Assembly (NCBI GenBank): GCA_025964325.1
Contig: JAOPZA010000229.1
Location: 1-33,343 of the forward strand
DNA length: 33,343 nucleotides
Direction of reading: 5' to 3'
Origin: Conexibacter sp.
GTDB taxonomy: Bacteria > Actinomycetota > Thermoleophilia > Solirubrobacterales > Solirubrobacteraceae
Shown: piece after piece, positions 25,838-33,343 of the stretch
How positions within the stretch are numbered: the stretch's first letter is position 1
Layout: each line of letters opens with the position of its first letter
Made by a program: the position numbers and the translations under genes
Notes under the pieces: generated by a model
Databases searched by the model: none
What the model saw: only the letters and a program-made list of their open reading frames with translations
Told to the model about the DNA's origin: nothing

Positions 25838-28216
25838 CTACGGCTTCGGCGTGCGCTGGGCGGGGCCCCGCGCCACCAGCGCCAGCACGTCCGAGGGCCG
25901 CACCGGTGTGTGGTTGATCTCGGGCTCGAACGGAGCGAGGGCGTCGGTGATCGCGTTCACGACCGCCGCCGGTGCGGCGATCGTGCCGCCCTCGCCCATG
26001 CCCTTCATCCCGCCCTCGGTCGTCGGGGACGGCGTCGTCAGGTGCGAGACCTCGATCGAGGGGATCTCCATCGAGGACGGGTAGAGGAAGTCCGCCAGGG
26101 TGCCGGACAGCAGCTGCCCGGCGTCGTCGTAGACCATCTCCTCGTAGAGCGCGCCGCCGATCCCCTGCGCGATCGCGCCGTGGACCTGCCCGTCGACGAT
26201 CATCGGGTTCAGCATCGTGCCGCAGTCCTCGACCGCGACGACCCGCTGCAGCTCGACCGCGCCGGTCTCGATGTCGACCTCGACGATCACCACGACGACG
26301 CCGTTGCTGTAGGTCTCCGGCGCGTCGTAGTAGCGCGTCGCGCTGAGCGTGTGCTCCTGGCCCTCCGGCCGCAGCGGCCCGCCGAAGTAGCCGATGCCGG
26401 CGAGCGTCGCGATCGGCAGCGTCTTCTCCGGCACGCCGGTCACCGTCGCGTGCCCGTCGTAGAGCTCGATGTCGTCGGGGCTCACCTCGAGCATCTGCGC
26501 GGCGATGCGCAGGAGCTTGTCCCGCACGTCGGTCGCGGCCAGGATGATCGAGCCGCCGGCGACCGTCGCCGTCCGGCTCGCGTAGGTGCCAGCGCCCCAG
26601 GTCGCCTTGGAGGTGTCGCCGTCGACCACGCGGACGGACTCCAGGCGGACCCCGAGGCGATCGGCGGCGACCTGCGCCAGGCTCGTGTGATGGCCCTGTC
26701 CGTGGCTGAACGTGCCCGTCGTCACCGTCACGGTCCCGTCCGGCTCCATCGTGACGCTCGCCGTGTCGTAGAACTCCGCCGGGAATCCCAGCGCTCTCGC
26801 GCCCTCGGAGCCCCACGTGCCCGCCTCGACGAACGGGCTGAAGCCGATGCCGATGTAGCGTCCCTGCTCGCGGGCGGCGAGCTGCTCGCGGCGGAAGCCC
26901 GCGTAGTCGACCAGCTCCTGCGCGAGCTCGATCGACTCGATGTAGCTGCCGCCGTCGTAGTGCATGTCGTTCGCGGTGACGTACGGCTCCGACGAGATGC
27001 AGTTCTTCACGCGCAACGCGACCGGGTCGATCTTCAGCTTGCGCGCGATGTCCTCGATCAGCGTCTCGCGCGCGAGGTGGCCCGGGTGCATCCCCGGCCC
27101 GCGATACGCCGTCGTCTGGCACTTGTTGGTGAGGGCCGAGTCGACCGTGTATCCGAGCTCGCGCACGTCGTAGAGGCTGGGCAGCAGGCTCGCGGCCGGG
27201 AGCGGATCGATCAGGCAGCTCCAGGGGAACCCGGAGTAGGCGCCGCCGTCGCCGATGTAGCGCCCGCGGAACGCCTGGAAGCGCCCGTCGTCGCTGACGG
27301 CGATCTCGACGTCCATGACGATCTCCTTCGCGTGCCCGCTCGCGGCGAGGTGCTCGATGCGATCCTCGACCCACTTCACGGGGCGGCCGACGCGCCGGGC
27401 GACGAGCGGGATGATCGCCTCTTCGACGAAGACGTGGGCCTTCAGGCCGAAGCCGCCCCCGACGTCCGGAGCGATGACGGTGATGTCGCCCTCGCTCAAG
27501 CCCAGGTGCGGTGCGATCAGCGTGCGCAGGAAGTGCGGCAGCTGCGTCGAGGACCACATCGTCAGCTGCTCGGTCCCGAGGTCGAAGTCGGCCACGACGC
27601 CGCGGGTCTCGAGCGGCGCGGCATGCGACCGGCCGCAGTGGAACCGCTTGCCGAAGACGTGATCGGCCGCCGCGAACGCGGCGTCGACGCCGTCGGTGGC
27701 GAACTCGATGTGGGCGACGTTGTTGTTCGGCACGTCGTCGTGGAGCTGCGGCGCGTCGCCCGAGATCGCCTCCTCCGCGTCGACGACGGCGGGCAGCAGC
27801 TCCCATTCGATCTCGACGAGGTCGCAGCCGTCCTCCGCGAGGTAGCGGGACTCGGCGATCACGATCGCGACGGCTTCGCCGACGTGGCGGACCTTGTCGG
27901 TCGCCAGCAGCGGCTTGGTGACCGACAGGACGTCGGGCCGCTGCAGCTCCGTCACGAACGCGGAGCCGAGCTCGGCGAGCTCCTCGCCGGTGAGGACCGC
28001 GACGACGCCCTCGAGCGCCTTGGCCGCGCTCACGTCGACGCGCTTGATCAGGGCATGCGCGTGCGGGCTGCGCACGAACGCTGCGTGCGCCATCGCGGGC
28101 AGCACGACGTCGTCGAGGTATCTGCCGCGGCCGAGGAGGTACTTCTTGTCCTCGACGCGCAGGACGCGCGCACCGACGTACTGCGGGGACCGGACTGTCA
28201 TCGGCTCAGCCGCCAT
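25838..28216 (-). CDS. Molybdenum hydroxylase large (Mo-cofactor) subunit, XDH/CoxL family
   Basis: A 792-residue molybdopterin-cytosine-dinucleotide-type subunit. The N-terminal a/b-hammerhead domain contains GRYLDDVVLPAMAHAAFVRSPHAHA, the cofactor-binding GGGFGLK is at 253-259, the active-site loop AYRGPGM is at 370-376, and the catalytic Glu is probably Glu742 in KGMGEGG. CO dehydrogenase would need a Cys-containing AYxCSFR loop, so this is not CoxL in the strict sense. It adds a water-derived hydroxyl to a ring carbon, usually next to a ring nitrogen. AGGAGG lies 5 nt upstream of the ATG. It follows the 2Fe-2S subunit by 60 bp. The substrate is inferred only from context as an N-heteroaromatic. 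Confidence 0.92.
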   Translation of the reverse strand: MAAEPMTVRSPQYVGARVLRVEDKKYLLGRGRYLDDVVLPAMAHAAFVRSPHAHALIKRVDVSAAKALEGVVAVLTGEELAELGSAFVTELQRPDVLSVTKPLLATDKVRHVGEAVAIVIAESRYLAEDGCDLVEIEWELLPAVVDAEEAISGDAPQLHDDVPNNNVAHIEFATDGVDAAFAAADHVFGKRFHCGRSHAAPLETRGVVADFDLGTEQLTMWSSTQLPHFLRTLIAPHLGLSEGDITVIAPDVGGGFGLKAHVFVEEAIIPLVARRVGRPVKWVEDRIEHLAASGHAKEIVMDVEIAVSDDGRFQAFRGRYIGDGGAYSGFPWSCLIDPLPAASLLPSLYDVRELGYTVDSALTNKCQTTAYRGPGMHPGHLARETLIEDIARKLKIDPVALRVKNCISSEPYVTANDMHYDGGSYIESIELAQELVDYAGFRREQLAAREQGRYIGIGFSPFVEAGTWGSEGARALGFPAEFYDTASVTMEPDGTVTVTTGTFSHGQGHHTSLAQVAADRLGVRLESVRVVDGDTSKATWGAGTYASRTATVAGGSIILAATDVRDKLLRIAAQMLEVSPDDIELYDGHATVTGVPEKTLPIATLAGIGYFGGPLRPEGQEHTLSATRYYDAPETYSNGVVVVIVEVDIETGAVELQRVVAVEDCGTMLNPMIVDGQVHGAIAQGIGGALYEEMVYDDAGQLLSGTLADFLYPSSMEIPSIEVSHLTTPSPTTEGGMKGMGEGGTIAAPAAVVNAITDALAPFEPEINHTPVRPSDVLALVARGPAQRTPKP

Positions 28217-28276
28217 CGGGTCCTCCTCTCATCCATCTCGGGTTACGGGATCCGTTCGGGCGTCGCCGCTCAGCTG

Positions 28277-28822
28277 TCACGACGCGGCAGCGGGCGTCGT
28301 CGCGACGCTCGCCTCCGCCCCTCCGCCGGCCTGCGCCGCCGCCTGCACCGCTTCCACGATCCCCACATATCCGGTGCAGCGACAGATGTTGCCCGAGAGG
28401 TGCTCGCGGATCTCCTCGGACGACGGTGCCGGGTTCTCCTCCAGCAGGACCGCGGCGCTCAGCAGCATCCCCGGGGTGCAGAACCCGCACTGGAGTCCGT
28501 GCTTCTCGTTGAACGCCTGCTGGAGCGGGTGCAGCTCGCCGTTCGCAAGGCCCTCCACCGTCGTCACGTCGGCGCCCTGCGCCTGCACGGCCAGCATCAG
28601 GCACGAGCGCACGGGCGCACCGTCGACGAGCACGGTGCACGCTCCGCAGACGCCGTGCTCACAGCCGAGGTGGGTGCCGGTGAGGACGAGCTCCTGGCGC
28701 AGGAAGTCGGCGAGCAGCATGCGCGGCTCGGCTCGTCCGCGGCGGGACGCGCCGTTGACCTGGAGTCGAACCTCGATCTCACCGTCGACGATCGCTCCGT
28801 CGTGATTATCGTCTCGCTTCAT
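28277..28822 (-). CDS. Molybdenum hydroxylase small subunit, two [2Fe-2S] clusters
   Basis: A 181-residue iron-sulfur subunit. The N-terminal plant-type ferredoxin domain binds one cluster through Cys54, Cys59, Cys62 and Cys74 (GCEHGVCGAC, then RSC). The C-terminal helical domain binds the second through Cys112, Cys115, Cys147 and Cys149 (QCGFC, ICRC). It passes electrons from the molybdenum centre to FAD. I start it at the ATG at 28822, with AAGGGAG at 11 nt; a GTG at 28834 is the alternative. It overlaps the end of the FAD-subunit gene by 17 bp. The last 20 residues are an Ala-rich tail beyond the usual family length. Confidence 0.93.
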   Translation of the reverse strand: MKRDDNHDGAIVDGEIEVRLQVNGASRRGRAEPRMLLADFLRQELVLTGTHLGCEHGVCGACTVLVDGAPVRSCLMLAVQAQGADVTTVEGLANGELHPLQQAFNEKHGLQCGFCTPGMLLSAAVLLEENPAPSSEEIREHLSGNICRCTGYVGIVEAVQAAAQAGGGAEASVATTPAAAS

Positions 28823-29690
28823 CGGCGCCGTCACTCCCTTCGATCGCGGCCTTCAACGCGCGCTCGACCAGCACCGCGATGACCTGCTTGCGGTAGCTGC
28901 CCGGTGCATGGATGTCCGACGGCGGGTCGAACTGCGCCGCTGCCCGACGGCCCGCCTCCGCGAACGTGCGCGGATCGTTGGCATCCTCCTGCTGGAGGAA
29001 GTCCTGAGCCGCCGTGGCCAGCAGCGGCCGGTCCGCGACGCCGCTGCATGCGATGCGCGCCGAGCGAACCGCGCCGTCCACGTACTCGAACGAGACGGCC
29101 ACGCCGGCGAGCGCGAAGTCGCCGTGCCGACGCGCGATCTCCACGAAGCCCGAGCGGGCGGCCGCCGGGGGCCTCGGCACTTCGACTGCCGTCAGCAGCT
29201 CGTCGGCCGAGACCGCCGTCGCGAAGAGGCCTTCGAAGAAGTCCTCCGCCGCCACCGTACGCTGGCCGCCGGGGCCGCTGACCGCCATTCGCGCATCGAG
29301 CGCCAACGCGATCGCCGGCAGTTCCGCGGCGGGATCCGCATGCGCGATGCTGCCGCCGACCGTGCCGCGGGAGCGGATCCCGACGTGACCGACGTAGCGC
29401 AGGCCCGCAGCGATGATCGGCGCGATCCGCGCCGCGTCGGCTGATCGCTCGATCGTCCGCTGACGCACGACCGACCCGATCCGAAGCGCTCCGTTGACCT
29501 CGATGTCGCCGAGGCCCGCGACCGCGTTGATGTCGACGACGAGCTCCGGACGAGCCAGCCGCGCGTTCATCAGCGGCATGAGACTCTGGCCTCCGGCGAG
29601 GACCTTCGCATCATCCCCGTGGGCGGCCAACAGGCCGATGACCTCCTCGACCGAGGTCGGCCTTGCGTAGTTGAAACGTGATGGCTTCAC
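28806..29690 (-). CDS. Molybdenum hydroxylase medium (FAD) subunit
   Basis: A 294-residue FAD-binding subunit of the CoxM/XdhB type. The two flavin motifs are AGGQSLMPLMNARL (32-45) and TVGGSIAHADPAAELP (110-125), and a CO_deh_flav_C domain follows (FVEIARRHGDFALAGVAV). It takes electrons from the iron-sulfur clusters to an external acceptor. The start is GTG at 29690, chosen because homologues begin MKPxxFxYxxP exactly here; no ribosome-binding site is visible, and the longer open frame would run across the divergent promoter. It is the first gene of the minus-strand operon: medium, small and large subunits, Amt-like protein, monooxygenase. No XdhC/CoxF-like maturation genes are seen in the window. 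Confidence 0.9.
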   Translation of the reverse strand: MKPSRFNYARPTSVEEVIGLLAAHGDDAKVLAGGQSLMPLMNARLARPELVVDINAVAGLGDIEVNGALRIGSVVRQRTIERSADAARIAPIIAAGLRYVGHVGIRSRGTVGGSIAHADPAAELPAIALALDARMAVSGPGGQRTVAAEDFFEGLFATAVSADELLTAVEVPRPPAAARSGFVEIARRHGDFALAGVAVSFEYVDGAVRSARIACSGVADRPLLATAAQDFLQQEDANDPRTFAEAGRRAAAQFDPPSDIHAPGSYRKQVIAVLVERALKAAIEGSDGADEARR

Positions 29691-29725
29691 GAGGAAGAGC
29701 AAAGCCGACCGCGTCAGCGCCGAAC

Positions 29726-29743
29726 ATCCTGCACCGAGAGGAT
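29726..29743. promoter_or_regulatory. Dyad ATCCT-N8-AGGAT, copy 1
   Basis: A perfect 5-bp inverted repeat, ATCCT-gcaccgag-AGGAT, 36 bp upstream of the FAD-subunit start. The same arms with the same 8-bp spacer occur again at 29842-29859, while the spacers differ in sequence. This is a candidate operator for the divergent catabolic operons. Confidence 0.45.
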
Positions 29744-29841
29744 CCGGCAGATGACCCAGCGAGAGGAGCGCGGCTTGACCGACGACGGCGAGCGCCGGCC
29801 GGCCGCAGACCGTCCGATCGCCCTCGGCGACCATCACCTCG

Positions 29842-29859
29842 ATCCTCCCGCAGCAGGAT
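29842..29859. promoter_or_regulatory. Dyad ATCCT-N8-AGGAT, copy 2
   Basis: ATCCT-cccgcagc-AGGAT repeats the arms and spacing of the site at 29726-29743; the centres are 116 bp apart, close to eleven helical turns. It ends 34 bp before the hydrolase start at 29894, on the promoter side of the plus-strand operon. Its presence argues against the alternative hydrolase start at 29858. Confidence 0.45.
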
Positions 29860-29893
29860 GGGCGACGCCTCGGAAGATCGCGACGATCCCCGC

Positions 29894-30772
29894 ATGGCTA
29901 CGCCACAGGAGGTCCCGAGGAGCGCCCGCACCGCGCGGAAGGTCGTAGGACGCAGCCGATTCGTCGGCCGCGGCGACGACGTCGTCCTGCACTGCCTCGA
30001 GTACGGCGAGCCCGCGACGGAGGCGGACAGCGGCCCGACGCTGCTGATCCTGCCGGGGATCACCTGCCCCGCGGCGACCTGGGAGTTCGTCGCCGAGCCG
30101 CTCGCACGCGACGTTCCCGTCGTGATGTGGGACGCGCGCGGACGCGGTCTCTCGGACAACCCGGTCGACGGGTTCTCGATGGAGGACTACGCCTCCGACG
30201 TGCGGCTCGTGCTGGACGAGCTCGGGCTCCGCCGCCCCGCGATCCTCGGGCACTCGATGGGCGCCCGCATCGCGGCGTACTTCGCCGCTCGCCATCCCGA
30301 TCGCGTCGGCCCGCTGATCCTCGCCGATCCACCGATGATGGGGCCCGACCGGCCGTACACGACGCCGATCTCAGCCTATGTCGAGGAGATCCACCGAGCG
30401 CAGAGCGGTGCGCTCAGCCTCGACGAGCTGCGCGACGCCTGGCCCTCGTGGGACGAGGAGCGCATCCTCGATCGCCACGAGTGGCTTCGCACCTGCGACG
30501 CGCACGCGGTCAGCGAGAGCTACGCCAGCCTGGGAGCCGACGACCTGCTCGCCTCCTGGCGGCGGCTTGCCGCGCCGCTGCTGCTCGTCCGCGGCGGCGA
30601 CAGCCCCGCCCTGACGGCCGCGGACGCAGCGGCTCTGCGACGGGCGAACCGCGCGGCCGAGCTCGCGTCGGTGCCGGGCACCGGCCACATGATCCCGTTC
30701 GAGGACCTCGACGGCTTCCTGCGCGTCGTCCGGCGCTTCCTGAGAGCTGCACCCGATGAAAGGACACGCTGA
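29894..30772 (+). CDS. Alpha/beta hydrolase resembling N-formylmaleamate deformylase (NicD)
   Basis: A 292-residue hydrolase. It matches NicD of nicotinate degradation over most of its length: LPGITCPAATWEFVAE, DARGRGLSDNP, GHSMGAR, LADPPMMGP, the EWLRTC segment and GTGHMIPFEDLDGF. The predicted triad is Ser121, Asp145 and His265. The spacing (+24 and +144) is the same as in the Ser101/Asp125/His245 triad I recall for P. putida NicD, including the unusual acid position. NicD removes formate from N-formylmaleamate after pyridine-ring opening, so an N-formyl or related amide intermediate is likely here. The start is uncertain (29894 or 29858; neither has a ribosome-binding site). A monooxygenase gene follows after 3 bp. 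Confidence 0.82.
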   Translation: MATPQEVPRSARTARKVVGRSRFVGRGDDVVLHCLEYGEPATEADSGPTLLILPGITCPAATWEFVAEPLARDVPVVMWDARGRGLSDNPVDGFSMEDYASDVRLVLDELGLRRPAILGHSMGARIAAYFAARHPDRVGPLILADPPMMGPDRPYTTPISAYVEEIHRAQSGALSLDELRDAWPSWDEERILDRHEWLRTCDAHAVSESYASLGADDLLASWRRLAAPLLLVRGGDSPALTAADAAALRRANRAAELASVPGTGHMIPFEDLDGFLRVVRRFLRAAPDERTR

Positions 30773-30775
30773 CCC

Positions 30776-32314
30776 ATGGCGATCAACACCACCAAGGCAC
30801 TGCTCCGCACCGGCGATGACTTCAAGCAGTCGCTGCGCGACGGACGGGTCGTGTGGTACGCGGGCGAGCGCATCGAGGACGTGACGACGCATCCCGCCAC
30901 CGCCGGCGGCATCGATCGCATCGCCGAGCTCTTCGATCTGCAGCACGATCCCGCCCACCGCGACGTGATGACCTACGAGCGCGAGGACGGGCAGCGCGTG
31001 ACGCGCGCATGGCAGCTGCCACGCTCGCACGAGGACCTCGACGCGAAGCGCAGGATGGGCGAGCTGTCATCGATCAAGACGCTCGGGATGTTCGGACGCC
31101 AGTTCGACAACATCGCGTGGACGATGCTCGGCCTCGGCGCGTACGAGCACCTGTTCACGGCGGACAACCCCGAGCTCGCGGGCAACATCGGGCGCTACAT
31201 CCGCTACGCGCAGGACAACAACCTCATCATCGGGGGCATCGTCGCCGATCCGCAGGGCGCCCGCGCGAAGGAGAAGTGGTCGATCGGCGAGCGCGTCCCG
31301 CTCGAGCATCACGGTGAGGTCGACCGGCTTCCGCCGCTGCTGCGCGTCGTGGAGCAGCGCAGTGACGGGATCGTCGTCGCCGGCGCCAAGATCGTCGGCA
31401 CGGTGATCCCGCAGGCCAACGAGCTGATCATCCTGACCCAGCCGGGGGTCTCGCCGGAGGAGAGCTTCTGGTGCGCGATCCCCGCCGCCTCCGAGGGACT
31501 GCACATCGTGCTGCGCCAGTCGCTGGCACCCGGCGCGAGCGGCCACGCGCATCCGCTCGCCTCGCGCGGCGAGGAGCAGGACTGCCTGATCATCCTCGAC
31601 AACGTCTTCGTCCCGATGGACCGCGTCTTCTCGCTCGGGAACCCGGCGCTGCCGATGGAGTACGGCGACATCGGCGCCGGCGAGCATTGGAGCACGCTGA
31701 TCCGGATGTGCGTCAAGGCCGAGCTGCTCGTCGCGCTCGCGCAGCTCGTGATCGACTCCGTCGGCACGGCGCGCGTCGCGAAGGTGCGCGAGCAGGTCGC
31801 CGACCTCGTCCTCTACGCCCAGGTGCAGCGCTCGCTCGTCCAGTCCGCGCAGGACTACTTCATCACGACCGAGTCCGGCGTCGCCTGGCCGCAGGTCGAT
31901 TACGTCACGGCCGGACGCGTCTACGGCGTCGAGAACTACGGCAAGATGATCGGCGTGCTGCGGGAGCTCTCCGGCCAGGGGCCGCTGATGCTCTTCTCCA
32001 AAGCCGACTTCACCCATCCGCAGCTCGGACCGCTGCTGTCACAGGTGACGGAGGGGTTCGACATGGTCTCCGAGGCCAAGAACACGCTGATGGGACTCGT
32101 GTGGGACATCACCTCCGACAGCTTCGGGATGCGCGTGGACTACTTCGAGCGCCTCAACGGCTACCCGCTGTTCTTCCTGAAGGAGCGGCTCTTCGGCGAG
32201 TACGATCGCGTCGCCAACGTCGAGTTCCTCGCACGCTTCCTCGAGCTCGACGTCGAGCAGCTCGCCAGACCAGCCCGCGTGCTGGCCGCGACCCGCAAGC
32301 CCGCGCTCGGATAG
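30776..32314 (+). CDS. HpaB-family flavin-dependent monooxygenase (second of two)
   Basis: A 512-residue relative of 4-hydroxyphenylacetate 3-monooxygenase: VVWYAGERIEDVTTHPAT near residue 25, LFDLQHDPAHRDVMTYE, HPLASRGEEQDCLIILDNVFVPMDRVFSLG in the middle, and a helical C-terminus. It should use FADH2 supplied by a reductase that is not in this window. In the HpaB active-site positions Arg108 is kept, whereas the phenol-binding Tyr and His are Asn112 and Gly154. It shares the GRQxDxIAWT motif with its paralogue at 22898-24358, so the two probably act on related ring substrates or at successive steps. The ATG has AAAGGA at 11 nt and sits 3 bp behind the NicD-like gene; the acyl-CoA synthetase starts 4 bp after its stop. 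Confidence 0.88.
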   Translation: MAINTTKALLRTGDDFKQSLRDGRVVWYAGERIEDVTTHPATAGGIDRIAELFDLQHDPAHRDVMTYEREDGQRVTRAWQLPRSHEDLDAKRRMGELSSIKTLGMFGRQFDNIAWTMLGLGAYEHLFTADNPELAGNIGRYIRYAQDNNLIIGGIVADPQGARAKEKWSIGERVPLEHHGEVDRLPPLLRVVEQRSDGIVVAGAKIVGTVIPQANELIILTQPGVSPEESFWCAIPAASEGLHIVLRQSLAPGASGHAHPLASRGEEQDCLIILDNVFVPMDRVFSLGNPALPMEYGDIGAGEHWSTLIRMCVKAELLVALAQLVIDSVGTARVAKVREQVADLVLYAQVQRSLVQSAQDYFITTESGVAWPQVDYVTAGRVYGVENYGKMIGVLRELSGQGPLMLFSKADFTHPQLGPLLSQVTEGFDMVSEAKNTLMGLVWDITSDSFGMRVDYFERLNGYPLFFLKERLFGEYDRVANVEFLARFLELDVEQLARPARVLAATRKPALG

Positions 32315-32318
32315 CGCG

Positions 32319-33343
32319 ATGAGCGTCCAGGCCCCGACGACGTACGAGGAGGCGTTTCGGCAGCATCGCTGGGCGGTGCCCGAGCGCTACAACATCGCCG
32401 TCGACGTCTGCGACAAGCATCCCGCCGAGAAGCTCGCGATGGTCTACGAGCGCTTCGACGGGTTCCGGCGCGACGTCCTCTGGGGCGAGCTGCAAACGCT
32501 CGCCAACCAGGCCGCCAACGTGCTGCGGGACGCGGGCGTCGAGCGGGGGGACCGCGTTGCGGTGGTCCTCCCGCCGACACCGGAGACGGCCGCCGTCTTC
32601 TTCGCCACCTGGAAGCTCGGCGCGATCCTGCTCAGCATGTCGGTGCTCTACGGCGACGCCGGTATCCGGCACCGCCTCGAGGACTCCCAGCCGAGGGTGA
32701 TCGTGACCGACCGTGCGAACGCCGCCCGGTTCGACCATCCGAACGTGCTGCTGCTCGACGAGGGGCTGCTGGCCGGCGCCCGCGCCGACTTCGTCACGGT
32801 CGACACTGCCGCGGACGATCCGGCTCAGCTGTACTACACGTCCGGGACGACGGGGTTGGCGAAGGGGATCGTGCATGCCCATCGGTACCTGCTCGCGCAC
32901 GAGGAGTTCGTCTACTGCCACGAGGTGCGTGACGGCGAGCGCTTCCACGGCATGGGCGAGTGGGCGTGGGCCGCGGGCGTCGCGCCGCTGCTGGGGCCGT
33001 GGCGCCTCGGCGCCGTGCAGGTGGTCCTGCAGCGCCGCGGCGGCTTCGACCCGGAGGTCCAGCTCGACTTCCTCAGCCGCCACGAGGTCACCAACGTCTT
33101 CACCACGCCGACGGCGATGCGCTCGATGATGGGCATCGAGGACGCCGGCACGCGGTACCCGTGCCGGTTCCGGCGCGTGTGCTCCGCCGGCGAGCCGCTG
33201 AACCCGGAGGCGATCCGCTGGTTCCACGAGCACTACGGGGTCACGGTGCTCGACTACTACGGTCTCACCGAGTCCTACCCGCTGTGCGCGAACTACCCGT
33301 TCATGGAGGTCCGGCACGGCTCGATGGGACGCCCGATGCCCGG
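32319..33343 (+). CDS. AMP-forming acyl-CoA synthetase, N-terminal part (runs off window)
   Basis: The first 341 residues of an ANL-superfamily ligase are visible; the frame is open to the right edge. Motifs: the P-loop YYTSGTTGLAKG at about residue 172, a plausible acyl-pocket region HGMGEWAWAAG, and the adenine-binding YYGLTESYP at about 313-321. The overall look is that of the medium-chain or aromatic acyl-CoA synthetases. It would activate a carboxylic acid with ATP and CoA. It is the third gene of the plus-strand operon, 4 bp after the monooxygenase stop, so it probably activates an acid made by the pathway. The C-terminal lysine domain is beyond the window, and the acid is unknown. Confidence 0.9.
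   Translation, partial: MSVQAPTTYEEAFRQHRWAVPERYNIAVDVCDKHPAEKLAMVYERFDGFRRDVLWGELQTLANQAANVLRDAGVERGDRVAVVLPPTPETAAVFFATWKLGAILLSMSVLYGDAGIRHRLEDSQPRVIVTDRANAARFDHPNVLLLDEGLLAGARADFVTVDTAADDPAQLYYTSGTTGLAKGIVHAHRYLLAHEEFVYCHEVRDGERFHGMGEWAWAAGVAPLLGPWRLGAVQVVLQRRGGFDPEVQLDFLSRHEVTNVFTTPTAMRSMMGIEDAGTRYPCRFRRVCSAGEPLNPEAIRWFHEHYGVTVLDYYGLTESYPLCANYPFMEVRHGSMGRPMP

Noticed and set aside
25838-28834. Carbon monoxide dehydrogenase (coxMSL)
   Set aside because: The subunit order and size fit, but the large subunit lacks the Cys-containing active-site loop required for CO oxidation.
22898-32314. True 4-hydroxyphenylacetate 3-monooxygenase (hpaB)
   Set aside because: Phenol-binding Tyr and His are missing in both homologues, and no homoprotocatechuate ring-cleavage genes are present in the window.

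Overview
The window is uniformly GC-rich, gene-dense DNA. ATGA/GTGA stop-start overlaps, GTG starts, a single-domain FrcA-type ABC ATPase, a PucR regulator and split HyuA/HyuB genes all fit a soil actinomycete. The flavour suggests the deep-branching Thermoleophilia/Solirubrobacterales type, but no phylogenetic marker is present, so that is only an impression. I see no rRNA, tRNA, insertion sequence, phage or CRISPR array. No stretch longer than about 230 bp lacks a gene.

Layout. (1) 1-5071, stress and envelope genes: the 3' end of a blue-copper cupredoxin; a MarR repressor divergent from a 14-TM drug-efflux MFS with an operator-like dyad between them; a Tat-exported ferritin-like protein; and a cNMP-binding/thioredoxin-reductase-like fusion. 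(2) 5257-13139, a sugar regulon: on the minus strand ABC ATPase, permease, lipoprotein binding protein and a cytoplasmic GH106-type glycosidase; on the plus strand a LacI repressor translationally coupled to a ribokinase-type kinase. A perfect LacI-family operator lies between the two arms. The logic is import of a glycoside, hydrolysis inside the cell, then phosphorylation of a released sugar. (3) 13256-13627, a small VOC protein. (4) 13721-19461, a PucR regulator divergent from hyuA-hyuB, an ATP-dependent hydantoinase/oxoprolinase/carboxylase-type enzyme. (5) 19513-22814, an ECF sigma factor and a cytoplasmic hybrid histidine kinase overlapping a NarL-type response regulator.

(6) 22898-33343, the most interesting part: a bidirectional catabolic cluster. 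The minus-strand operon encodes a three-subunit molybdenum hydroxylase (FAD, 2Fe-2S and Mo subunits), an Amt-fold membrane protein whose two pore histidines appear to be replaced, and an HpaB-family flavin monooxygenase. The divergent plus-strand operon encodes an alpha/beta hydrolase closely resembling NicD (N-formylmaleamate deformylase), a second HpaB-family monooxygenase, and an acyl-CoA synthetase that runs off the window. Both HpaB homologues lack the Tyr and His that contact the phenol in true 4-hydroxyphenylacetate hydroxylases. Taken together (inference), the cluster looks like a route for an N-heteroaromatic (pyridine-type) compound: hydroxylation by the molybdoenzyme, flavin-dependent ring oxidation or cleavage, hydrolysis of an N-formyl/amide intermediate, and CoA activation, with an Amt-like channel for the substrate or released ammonia. 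Two identical, identically spaced dyads in the divergent promoter are candidate operators. I do not recognise this exact combination as a described pathway.
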